DNA from: Sternotherus odoratus
Lineage: Eukaryota > Chordata > Testudines > Kinosternidae
DNA length: 64,000 nucleotides
Direction: 5' to 3'
NCBI GenBank assembly: GCA_032164245.1
Contig: JAVMKO010000002.1
Location: 89,789,340-89,853,339, forward strand
Shown here: positions 61,501 through 64,000 of the stretch, piece after piece
How the letters are laid out: each line of letters opens with the position of its first letter
Numbering within the stretch: the first letter of the stretch is position 1
Notes under the pieces: model-generated
Seen by the model: only the letters and a program-made list of their open reading frames with translations
What the model was told of the DNA's origin: nothing
Databases searched by the model: none
Made by a program: the position numbers and the translations under genes

Positions 61501-62447
61501 ACATCCACACATGTTACTCCTGTGACATAAGAATGGCCTAGATGTGACAGTCTAGATGCGATAAATCGATCCCTGAGCGTTCTCCTGTTGACACCTGTAC
61601 TCCACCATCGCGAGAGGTGCAGGTGGAGTCGATGGAGGAGTGGCAGCAGACGACTCAGTGTTGTGACGACACCGCCTTAAGTTGATCTAGGTACGTCGAC
61701 TTCAGCTATGCTATTCCTGTAGCTGAAGTTGCGTATCTTAGGTCAATTTCCCCCCTTACCTCCCCAGTGTAGATCAGGGCTCAGTCTCCTCTTTTCCAAG
61801 CTGAAAAGTCCTAGTCTCTTTAATCTCTCCTCATATGGGACCTGTTCCAAACCCCTAATCATTTTCGTTGCCCTTCTCCGAACCTTTTCTAATGCCAATA
61901 TATCTTGTTTGATATGCAGAGACCACATCTGTACGCAGTATTCAAGATGTGGGCGCATCATGGATTTATATAAGGGCAATAAGATATTCTCAGTCTTATT
62001 CTCTATCCTTATCCCCGTGGAGATGTATGCCAGTTCTCAGCAAGAGTATCTGGGAGGCACAGCTCAAAGAGCAACACTCCCCCAGTCAAAGTATTGCAAT
62101 GCTGGGCACACAATGAAGCAGGAATTTTTCAGCTCTCCTTTGTGCCAGTGGATTGCTGTTTTAAGTGGAAAGGAGCCACCTAAAATATGGGGAGAATCAA
62201 TGAACAAAAGGAGAATACTGACATCTCTTTCTTTTACATTCTAGCCTCAGTGGTTCAGAAGTTGCAGACATTAAGATATGAAAAACTGCTACAGAATATA
62301 GCTGAGCTAACCTCCAGCAGTGTTCCACCTCAGCAGGAAGTACTGAGGTCCTTGGCTTTACTTCTGACCGAAAATAAAAACGAAATTGGCGAGGCTGTGA
62401 CATTACTCTTGTCAGCTTCAGCAGAAAACAGGCATTTCAGGGAGAAG
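29064..62447 (+). CDS. RIPOR2: RIPOR2 (FAM65B/PL48), 19 exons, 3' end outside window
   Basis: Joined coding span of RHO family interacting cell polarization regulator 2. In mammals it binds RHOA/RHOC and inhibits Rho signalling, and it acts in lymphocyte and neutrophil polarity, myoblast differentiation and at the base of hair-cell stereocilia. Exons: 29064-29190, 30560-30715, 31412-31490, 31976-31999, 33113-33166, 37082-37231, 38521-38584, 42733-42776, 44550-44675, 44786-44934, 46393-46522, 47066-47212, 49960-50643, 53465-53649, 55772-55940, 57683-57818, 59011-59172, 60167-60325, 62245-62447. Phases agree at every junction and give 974 open codons from the ATG at 29090. Human RIPOR2 is about 1,070 residues, so about 90 C-terminal codons are missing and should lie beyond the window. 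Recognition rests on remembered similarity along the whole length, for example [37 protein letters not shown] and [20 protein letters not shown]. Family membership is near certain. Paralogues RIPOR1 and RIPOR3 fit much less well. Confidence 0.97.
29995..30055 (+). mobile_element. CR1 3' tail remnant
   Basis: GCAGGGGACTGGACTAGAAG, then GGTCCCTTGATTCTATGATT is the CR1 3' terminal consensus. Only about 60 bp remain. Confidence 0.7.
30560..30715 (+). CDS. RIPOR2: RIPOR2 exon 2 of window
   Basis: Acceptor CATTTTGCAG, donor GA|GTAAGA. Encodes residues 34-86, from [15 protein letters not shown] through a Lys-rich stretch ([12 protein letters not shown]) to VYRALKNGL. The basic region followed by the VYRALK helix starts the conserved RIPOR N-terminal (PL48) domain involved in Rho binding. 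Confidence 0.96.
30879..30950. repeat. Short palindromic amniote repeat
   Basis: GGGTGAAATCCTGG at the left and CCAGGATTTCCCCCC at the right flank paired AGTCAATGGCATAACTCCCA / TTGACGTCAGT blocks. A near-perfect 70-bp fold-back of a type very common in reptiles and birds. Confidence 0.6.
31412..31490 (+). CDS. RIPOR2: RIPOR2 exon 3 of window
   Basis: Acceptor TATCTTTACAG, donor CTG|GTATGT. Encodes residues 86-112 ([18 protein letters not shown] then KDMKRNSRL). The heptad-like charged pattern suggests an amphipathic or coiled-coil helix in the N-terminal domain. Confidence 0.96.
31613..31843. mobile_element. MITE with TAGGGTTGCCAAC ends
   Basis: Left TAGGGTTGCCAAC and right GTTGACAACCCTA are inverted. 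The interior includes matching AAGGGACTGTT blocks near each end. No clear target duplication. Intronic, 120 bp after exon 3. Confidence 0.7.
31976..31999 (+). CDS. RIPOR2: RIPOR2 exon 4, a 24-nt microexon
   Basis: Acceptor TTTATTGCAG and donor AAG|GTACGT flank exactly 24 nt encoding GVLYDLDK (residues 113-120). The peptide joins exons 3 and 5 in frame and matches the human protein. It is a symmetrical phase 0 exon, so skipping it would remove eight residues without a frameshift. Confidence 0.95.
32527..32875. mobile_element. AT-rich hAT MITE, 8-bp TSD
   Basis: Ends TAGAGCTGGTTGAAA and TTTCAACAAGCTCTA are inverted. Flanks CCTTTGGG (32519-32526) and CTTTTGGG (32876-32883) match at 7 of 8 positions. 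The interior is dominated by GAAAA and TTTTC runs that can fold back. Ends 237 bp before RIPOR2 exon 5. Confidence 0.8.
33113..33166 (+). CDS. RIPOR2: RIPOR2 exon 5 of window
   Basis: Acceptor TTTATTTGCAG, donor ATG|GTAATG. 54 nt, phase 0 on both sides, encoding [18 protein letters not shown] (residues 121-138). It continues the helical N-terminal domain. Confidence 0.96.
33215..33515. mobile_element. Palindrome-rich MITE with TAAGGGCTGG ends
   Basis: Ends TAAGGGCTGG and CCAGCCCTTA. Contains nested hairpins: a GAAATCGATTGCC-type arm around 33268-33312, and CTGCAGATACGC paired with GCGTATCTGCAG around 33426-33483. Very rich in CpG and in CGATCG sites compared with the flanks. Starts 49 bp after exon 5. 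Confidence 0.8.
35826..35960 (+). mobile_element. Penelope-like tail, TSD CCTAAGTT
   Basis: Carries CGACGAAGTGGGTATTAGCC, then CACGAAAGCTTATGC, AAGGTGCCACAGGACTC and the terminus CCAGACTAACACGGCTACC. CCTAAGTT is present at 35818-35825 and 35961-35968. It is inserted inside a palindromic repeat (35690-35825), in the intron before RIPOR2 exon 6. Confidence 0.75.
35834..35870 (+). ncRNA. Hammerhead-ribozyme-like core (copy 3)
   Basis: TCGACGA, an extra A, stem GTGGGT/GCCCAC, GAAA, then GC-TTAT-GC. Core differences suggest loss of activity. It lies in the transcribed sense orientation of a RIPOR2 intron. Confidence 0.35.
36020..36490. repeat. Unclassified repeat-like block, maybe LTR derived
   Basis: Starts near CAGGGTGACTGTACCCCCGT and includes CCTTTATTGCTTAAGGTAAA and GCATTACACAGAAAAG, which recall turtle LTR-type repeats. 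No ends or coding domain could be fixed. The 119-residue open frame at 36131-36490 has no recognisable domain. Confidence 0.3.
37082..37231 (+). CDS. RIPOR2: RIPOR2 exon 6 of window
   Basis: Acceptor TTGCTGCTAG, donor GAG|GTACGT. 150 nt, phase 0 on both sides, residues 139-188, from [20 protein letters not shown] to YKEYTE. It follows an intron of nearly 4 kb that holds a Penelope-like tail at 35826-35960. Confidence 0.97.
38081..38383 (-). mobile_element. pogo/Tigger-like MITE, copy 2, opposite orientation
   Basis: Begins TACAGTAGACTCTGGATTAT and ends AATCGAGAGTCTACTGTA. It is the reverse complement of the element at 26289-26587 over its whole length. It lies in the intron between RIPOR2 exons 6 and 7, ending 137 bp before exon 7. 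Confidence 0.85.
38521..38584 (+). CDS. RIPOR2: RIPOR2 exon 7 of window
   Basis: Acceptor TTTTCCAACACAG, donor AAAG|GTAATT. Residues 189-210, [20 protein letters not shown]. The exon ends one base into a Gly codon completed by exon 8. It begins only 137 bp after the end of a pogo-like MITE (38081-38383). Confidence 0.96.
40136..40259. mobile_element. hAT MITE, 124 bp, exact 8-bp TSD CTTTGAAA
   Basis: Ends TAGGGTGACCAGACA and TCTGGTTACCCTA are inverted. CTTTGAAA is duplicated at 40128-40135 and 40260-40267. The interior is a fold-back with CGGGACAG and CTGTCC blocks. Intronic, between exons 7 and 8. Confidence 0.9.
40275..40445 (+). mobile_element. MIR-type SINE, divergent
   Basis: CCCCATCTGTCAAACAGGGA, TAATGCTTCCCTACCTAATC and a tail with GTAAGCTACTCAGATGC. 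Intronic in RIPOR2 between exons 7 and 8. Confidence 0.55.
41171..41340 (-). mobile_element. Penelope-like tail, second subfamily, antisense
   Basis: The minus strand reads CATCCGATGAAGTGAGC, TCACGAAAGCTTATGCTG, then GTCTCTAAGGTGCTACAAGT. It differs from the other copies in stem II (GTGAGC/GCTCAC instead of GTGGGT/GCCCAC) and in the tail, so it is a related but distinct subfamily. The upstream limit near 41340 is approximate. Confidence 0.65.
41231..41258 (-). ncRNA. Hammerhead-ribozyme-like core (copy 2)
   Basis: The minus strand gives CCGATGA, an extra A, stem GTGAGC/GCTCAC with loop TATA, then GAAA. It is the closest copy to the canonical core, differing at one core base plus the extra A. 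Compensatory differences in stem II relative to the copies at 20.7 and 35.8 kb support a real RNA stem. Confidence 0.4.
42733..42776 (+). CDS. RIPOR2: RIPOR2 exon 8 of window (44 nt)
   Basis: Acceptor TTGCTCTTAG, donor GAG|GTAAGT. Residues 210-224, [15 protein letters not shown], identical to the human segment as remembered. Confidence 0.95.
42896..42927 (+). repeat. (TG)n microsatellite
   Basis: About 16 uninterrupted TG units, 120 bp after exon 8. Confidence 0.95.
43190..43610 (+). mobile_element. CR1 LINE, second endonuclease fragment plus tail
   Basis: The frame at 43212-43490 reads [33 protein letters not shown] and [14 protein letters not shown], an older CR1 ORF2 endonuclease type. 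A CR1 3' tail (GGACTAGATGGATGATTG, CAGTATGGCCTTTCTTA) follows at 43545-43590, so the middle of the element is deleted. Lies in the intron between RIPOR2 exons 8 and 9. Confidence 0.75.
44550..44675 (+). CDS. RIPOR2: RIPOR2 exon 9 of window
   Basis: Acceptor TTTCTTTCTCATAG, donor AAG|GTAAAC. Residues 225-266, [20 protein letters not shown] through to VGLISIK. This is one of the most conserved parts of the RIPOR family. The strand-rich pattern with [18 protein letters not shown] suggests a compact beta fold (inference). Confidence 0.97.
44786..44934 (+). CDS. RIPOR2: RIPOR2 exon 10 of window
   Basis: Acceptor TTTACCGTTGCAG, donor GGTA|GTAAGT. Residues 267-316, [20 protein letters not shown] through to LNLEITW. 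Only 110 bp of intron separates it from exon 9, the shortest intron in the gene. The Tyr codon (TA|C) is split with exon 11. Confidence 0.97.
45045..45068 (+). repeat. (CA)n microsatellite
   Basis: About 10 CA units, 110 bp after exon 10. Confidence 0.9.
45101..45522. mobile_element. Degraded MITE, with smaller MITE nested
   Basis: Ends AAAGGTACATCTACACTT and AAGTGTATACAAGGTCTT are roughly inverted. A second small inverted structure (TTAGGGTTGTCAA ... TGGCAACCCTA, about 45268-45319) sits inside. Located 170 bp after exon 10. Confidence 0.55.
46393..46522 (+). CDS. RIPOR2: RIPOR2 exon 11 of window
   Basis: Acceptor TTTATTTATTGCAG, donor TTT|GTAAGT. Residues 316-359, [17 protein letters not shown] through [27 protein letters not shown] and TPETP are likely phosphorylation motifs (inference). 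Confidence 0.97.
47066..47212 (+). CDS. RIPOR2: RIPOR2 exon 12 of window
   Basis: Acceptor GCTTTAACTGCTGAAG (weak pyrimidine tract), donor TAT|GTGAGT. 49 codons, residues 360-408, [20 protein letters not shown] then [20 protein letters not shown] resembles a 14-3-3 docking site, in keeping with the reported 14-3-3 binding of this protein. Confidence 0.93.
48436..49431. mobile_element. hAT non-autonomous element, ~1 kb, 8-bp TSD
   Basis: Begins CAGTGGTCTGTAACC and ends GATGACCACTG. Flanks TTCTATGT (48428-48435) and TTCTGTGT (49432-49439) match at 7 of 8. The right half is GC-rich and yields open frames on both strands (48859-49452 minus, 48986-49396 plus) that show no domain. A Penelope-like tail is nested at 48695-48785. 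Intronic, between exons 12 and 13. Confidence 0.85.
48695..48785. mobile_element. Penelope-like tail, rearranged, 12-bp TSD
   Basis: An inverted tail piece (ACAAAGAGTCCTGTGGCACC) is joined to the terminal piece (CCAGACTAACACGACTACC) with the middle lost. TTTTTATTAGTG is duplicated exactly at 48683-48694 and 48786-48797. It is nested inside the hAT element 48436-49431. Confidence 0.75.
49960..50643 (+). CDS. RIPOR2: RIPOR2 exon 13, large Ser-rich linker exon
   Basis: Acceptor TTATCTTTGCAG, donor AAA|GTAAGT. 684 nt, 228 codons, residues 409-636, phase 0 on both sides. The first part, from [11 protein letters not shown], is rich in Ser/Pro/Glu and poorly conserved, so probably disordered. The second part ([20 protein letters not shown], then [20 protein letters not shown]) is conserved. 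The open frame continues upstream into the intron to 49852, but the pyrimidine tract and match to the protein family place the exon start at 49960. Confidence 0.97.
51268..51365 (-). mobile_element. CR1 3' end remnant, antisense
   Basis: ATCATAGAATCATGGAAGTG, GGAAGGGACCTCGAGAGG and CAGTCCCCTGCACTTGAGGC are the reverse complement of a CR1 3' terminus. Located in the intron after exon 13. Confidence 0.7.
52220..52330 (+). mobile_element. MIR-type SINE 3' half
   Basis: CTATCTCACAGGGGTGTTGT and AAGGATTGTTAATGC match the MIR 3' region. Only the 3' half is recognisable. Confidence 0.55.
52514..52554 (+). repeat. (GAT)n microsatellite
   Basis: About 13 GAT units without interruption in the intron between exons 13 and 14. 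Confidence 0.95.
53465..53649 (+). CDS. RIPOR2: RIPOR2 exon 14 of window
   Basis: Acceptor TTCTGCCTTTGCAG, donor ACTAG|GTAAGT. Residues 637-698, [20 protein letters not shown], then an acidic stretch ([19 protein letters not shown]) and [12 protein letters not shown]. Its 3' splice partner can be the main exon at 55772 or the alternative terminal exon at 54000. Both complete the split Ser codon. Confidence 0.97.
54000..54505 (+). CDS. RIPOR2: RIPOR2 alternative terminal exon (short isoform)
   Basis: A strong pyrimidine tract ending TTTTCTCTCTAG at 53999 is followed by an in-frame continuation of exon 14: [20 protein letters not shown], then TAA at 54058-54060. An AATAAA signal lies at 54483-54488. 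The 3' end at about 54505 is inferred from that signal. The product would be about 717 residues, keeping the Rho-binding N-terminal region and losing the C-terminal helical region. Mammalian RIPOR2 has C-terminally shortened isoforms, but I cannot confirm from memory that they use this exon. Confidence 0.65.
54413..54430 (+). repeat. Poly-G tract in alternative 3' UTR
   Basis: A run of about 16 G inside the predicted 3' UTR of the short RIPOR2 isoform. Similar G runs occur at 16454-16465, 22573-22587 and 24319-24330, and a C run at 39608-39619. Confidence 0.9.
54726..55040. mobile_element. hAT MITE (Charlie-like), 315 bp
   Basis: Begins CAGGGGTAGGCAACCT and ends AGGTCGCCACCTCCTG, inverted ends of a family common in turtles. 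Possible degraded duplication GTTTAGTG / GTTGAGAA. Starts about 220 bp after the predicted poly(A) site of the alternative terminal exon. Confidence 0.75.
55772..55940 (+). CDS. RIPOR2: RIPOR2 exon 15 (main isoform)
   Basis: Acceptor TGCATTAACAG, donor CAG|GTACAA. Residues 698-754: [17 protein letters not shown], then [17 protein letters not shown] and [20 protein letters not shown]. It starts the conserved C-terminal half. The open frame extends 5' of the acceptor as chance intronic sequence. Confidence 0.97.
57131..57557. mobile_element. pogo/mariner-like MITE hosting the micro-hAT
   Basis: Left end CAGTAGAACCTCAGAGTTAA (57197 on, the first bases also at 57135) and right end CGGAGGTTCTACTGTA are inverted with TA at the border. 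The interior is AT-rich. Ends 125 bp before RIPOR2 exon 16. Confidence 0.75.
57143..57196. mobile_element. 54-bp micro-hAT element with perfect 8-bp TSD
   Basis: CAGGGATCGGCAACCTTTGG at the left and a right end finishing CCAATCCCTG. CAGTAGAA is duplicated exactly at 57135-57142 and 57197-57204. The same family is normally several hundred bp, so this is an internally deleted copy. It inserted in the terminal repeat of the pogo-like element around it. Confidence 0.8.
57683..57818 (+). CDS. RIPOR2: RIPOR2 exon 16 (GC donor)
   Basis: Acceptor TTGTTTTATTAG. Residues 755-800: [20 protein letters not shown], ending NIISVTE. The donor is GAAG|GCAAGTACC, a second GC-AG intron. Using the GT four bases further on would frameshift exon 17. 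The helical, hydrophobic pattern fits an ARM-like repeat. Confidence 0.95.
58267..58496. mobile_element. hAT MITE, 230 bp, 8-bp TSD
   Basis: Ends CAGTGTTCTTCAAAG and CTTTGAAGACCACTG are inverted. Flanks GTCTAGAA (58259-58266) and GTCTAGGA (58497-58504) match at 7 of 8. Intronic, between exons 16 and 17. Confidence 0.85.
58555..58770 (-). mobile_element. MIR-type SINE, reverse
   Basis: ATCTTCACAAGCCCTGGGAG, AAGCAGTTAGGTGAGTTGCC and GAGCCAGGATTAGAATTCTG read as reverse MIR. Intronic, between exons 16 and 17. Confidence 0.65.
59011..59172 (+). CDS. RIPOR2: RIPOR2 exon 17 of window
   Basis: Acceptor TTTTTCCCCTTCAG, donor ACAG|GTAGAT. Residues 800-854: [20 protein letters not shown] through to EYPGLAET. 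Confidence 0.97.
59750..59990 (+). mobile_element. MIR-type SINE
   Basis: AGTCTAGTGGACAGGGTGGT, CCCTGTGTGACATAGGGCAA and CTTCCCTACTTCACAAGG follow MIR order, with a weak tail. Intronic, between exons 17 and 18. Confidence 0.65.
60167..60325 (+). CDS. RIPOR2: RIPOR2 exon 18 of window
   Basis: Acceptor CCTGCTGCGTGTAG, donor GAAG|GTAACG. Residues 854-907: [20 protein letters not shown], then [20 protein letters not shown]. Confidence 0.97.
61540..61785. mobile_element. MITE related to 33215-33515, 5' degraded
   Basis: Shares the hairpin ACTTCAGCTA / TAGCTGAAGTTGCGTATCT with the element at 33.2 kb and ends GTGTAGATCAGGGCT. The left end is eroded. Confidence 0.65.
61787..62015 (-). mobile_element. 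CR1 LINE fragment, antisense in RIPOR2 intron
   Basis: The minus strand translates to [20 protein letters not shown], then [20 protein letters not shown] and [11 protein letters not shown], the C-terminal region of CR1 reverse transcriptase. It abuts the palindromic MITE at 61540-61785 and ends about 230 bp before exon 19. Confidence 0.85.
62245..62447 (+). CDS. RIPOR2: RIPOR2 exon 19, last exon seen in window
   Basis: Acceptor CTTTTACATTCTAG, donor GAAG|GTAGGG. Residues 907-974: [20 protein letters not shown], ending [12 protein letters not shown]. The family continues with an ALLYYCEAL-type segment that I could not find between 62448 and 64000, so the remaining exon or exons lie outside the window. 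Confidence 0.97.
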
Positions 62448-62596
62448 GTAGGGGCCAGAGGAACCATACCTAACTGAAAAAACCACTTAAAGCATTGGAG
62501 ACCTATATAATCATGTTCTGTCTAATGTGTAAAGTAACTTCTCAGTCTGGCAGTGTTGTTTGTGGCTATGTTGGGCCCAGAATATTAGACATGCAG

Positions 62597-62747
62597 GGTG
62601 GGTGAGGTAATATCTTTTGATTTGATTTATTTTATTTGGACCTGAAGAAGAGCTCTGTGTAAGCACAAAAGCTTGTCTCTCTCTCCGACAGAATTTGGTC
62701 CAATAAAAGATATTACCTCACCCACCTTGTTTTTCCAAGTCTGACAT
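62597..62747 (+). mobile_element. Penelope-like tail, third subfamily, inverted ends
   Basis: GGTGAGGTAATATCTTTT (62601-62618) is the inverse of the AAAAGATATTACCTCACC block near 62706-62723. The middle has CCTGAAGAAGAGCTCTGTGT, then AAAAGCTTGTCTCTC. Flanking AATATTAGACATGCAG and AATATACAAACATGCAG look like a degraded target-site duplication. Lies about 150 bp after RIPOR2 exon 19. Confidence 0.6.
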
Positions 62748-64000
62748 AATATACAAACATGCAGGTATGACTGTACAATACCTGTCAAAATAATACCTGG
62801 TCACTAATTTAAAAGCTATTTGGTTTGCATTGTATTCTCCAACCATCTATCATGTTTCAGCATTAGTGGGTGTGCTGGGTTGTTTATCTGGTGATTATTG
62901 AAATGCTTCTTGGCCATTCTGGAATGCCCTTTCGGAAAGGGATGGGTCTGATATTTTGCTCCGAAGGTGGTAAGGTCTGGGCAGCATCCTGATTCCTAGA
63001 AAAAAGGAACTCCTGATGAGCAAACAAGAATCAGCTTCCTGGTCCCTAATTAGGTGCTAAAAAGAATTTGGATCAAAGACTTTAGTTTAGATAAAACATG
63101 ATTTTAAATGAAGGTAGTGTAAACAAGTGAACTAACGAGAAGGGAGAAGGAAAGAAAGAAGGAGGGGTAATGATTGACTTTTGTACCTGAAATACCCTTC
63201 CCCATTTCTGCTGCTATCTTGGTGAAAGTTCATTTTTGGGTGCCCTGGTTGTGAGGATGGGGCAGAACAGAAGGAGGGGGTGATGGGTCTGGAGGGGATG
63301 GGAATGGCAATCCAGATCAGAGAGAGGCTGCACCATTATTTGCCCTGCAATCCAGGGTGCACCTCACAATGCTTCGCTGTTGTAGTTCCCAGCCTGGACT
63401 GCTCACAACCAGCCTACCAGCTTCCAAGTCACAGCCTCAGTGTCTGTGTATTAAACAGCGTTTGTTCAGTGGCTCTGACCCCAGCAGCCTGTCTATAGCC
63501 CCACTCTGCCTTCCAGCAGCCTTGATTACAAATCCAGCAAAGTGACCCTGACAAGCTCCATGTCCCAGATTTTCCCCAAATCGTGTATTGTATAAAATCC
63601 AGCCCTCTTTTGGACTGTTCAGAAAAATAACAAGGTTCATTTATTCCTCTAAAAACATAACGTATCACTTCACTGAGGTAAATCCACCCTTTCATTTAAA
63701 CACTGCACTGAGTTGGTTCATAGCAAAACTAAAACAAATGTATGAACAATAGGTCATAGGTTGAGTGACGCCAAGTAACAGGAATAAAAAGTTAGAAAGG
63801 GTCACAAGCAAATGAAAGTGAAAACATGGGTCTGAACTTAACAGACTAAGCCACGGATTTTGTTCAAGATGGTTTAGCCCACCAGTCATGACTCACTTTT
63901 TCTCCATCAGAAGCTTCTACAAAAGCATAAGGTGCTGGTGTCCCTAGTCTTCCTAGGTGAAAGATCTTTGTCTAAGTAGGCTTCTCACCTATAGTCAGTT
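62748..64000. other. Intron after RIPOR2 exon 19
   Basis: Searched by eye in the + frames for the expected C-terminal RIPOR2 segment and found none. No other gene seen. Short frames on both strands lack domains. Confidence 0.55.

Noticed and set aside
1..64000. CRISPR arrays, operons, tRNA or rRNA genes
   Set aside because: No spaced direct repeats, no tRNA cloverleaf with box A/B in a convincing setting, and no rRNA-like sequence were seen. The genome is eukaryotic.

Overview
The window is vertebrate, almost certainly reptilian, and most likely turtle DNA (a crocodilian is not excluded). Two things show this. It carries a long intron-rich gene whose exons translate to RIPOR2 (FAM65B/PL48). 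Its dispersed repeats are CR1 LINEs, MIR-type SINEs, many small non-autonomous hAT elements, pogo-like MITEs and Penelope-like tails, a mix typical of turtles. No bacterial, plasmid or viral gene content was seen.

Layout. Positions 1-29,063 are 5' flank and/or 5' intron of RIPOR2 and hold no other intact gene. They contain a possible upstream non-coding exon or promoter (about 2,400-2,844), a dead hAT transposase gene split by a CR1 LINE (about 8,100-11,500), a CR1 endonuclease fragment abutting a Myb/SANT-like fragment (18.2-19.1 kb), and many MITEs. From 29,064 to 62,447, nineteen consecutive RIPOR2 exons lie on the + strand. Exon phases join without a break for 974 codons from the ATG at 29,090. 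The last roughly 90 codons expected from the human protein are not found and should lie beyond 64,000. Two introns begin with GC instead of GT, one exon is only 24 nt, and an alternative terminal exon with its own stop and AATAAA lies at 54,000-54,505, predicting a short isoform of about 717 residues.

RIPOR2 is known in mammals as a RHOA/RHOC-binding inhibitor. It acts in cell polarity, myoblast differentiation and hair-cell stereocilia. The RhoA-binding N-terminal part is encoded by exons 1-12, a Ser-rich disordered linker mainly by exon 13, and the C-terminal helical (ARM-like) part by exons 15-19.

The most interesting non-genic signal is a set of Penelope-like retroelement tails (20.7, 26.8, 35.8, 41.2, 48.7 and 62.6 kb). 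Several have clear target-site duplications of 8-14 bp and head-to-head inverted copies. Four keep a hammerhead-ribozyme-like core (about CUGAUGA, stem, GAAA). A second theme is the number of hAT MITEs with readable 8-bp target-site duplications, including one only 54 bp long.

All calls come from reading the sequence and from remembered family knowledge. No database search was run.
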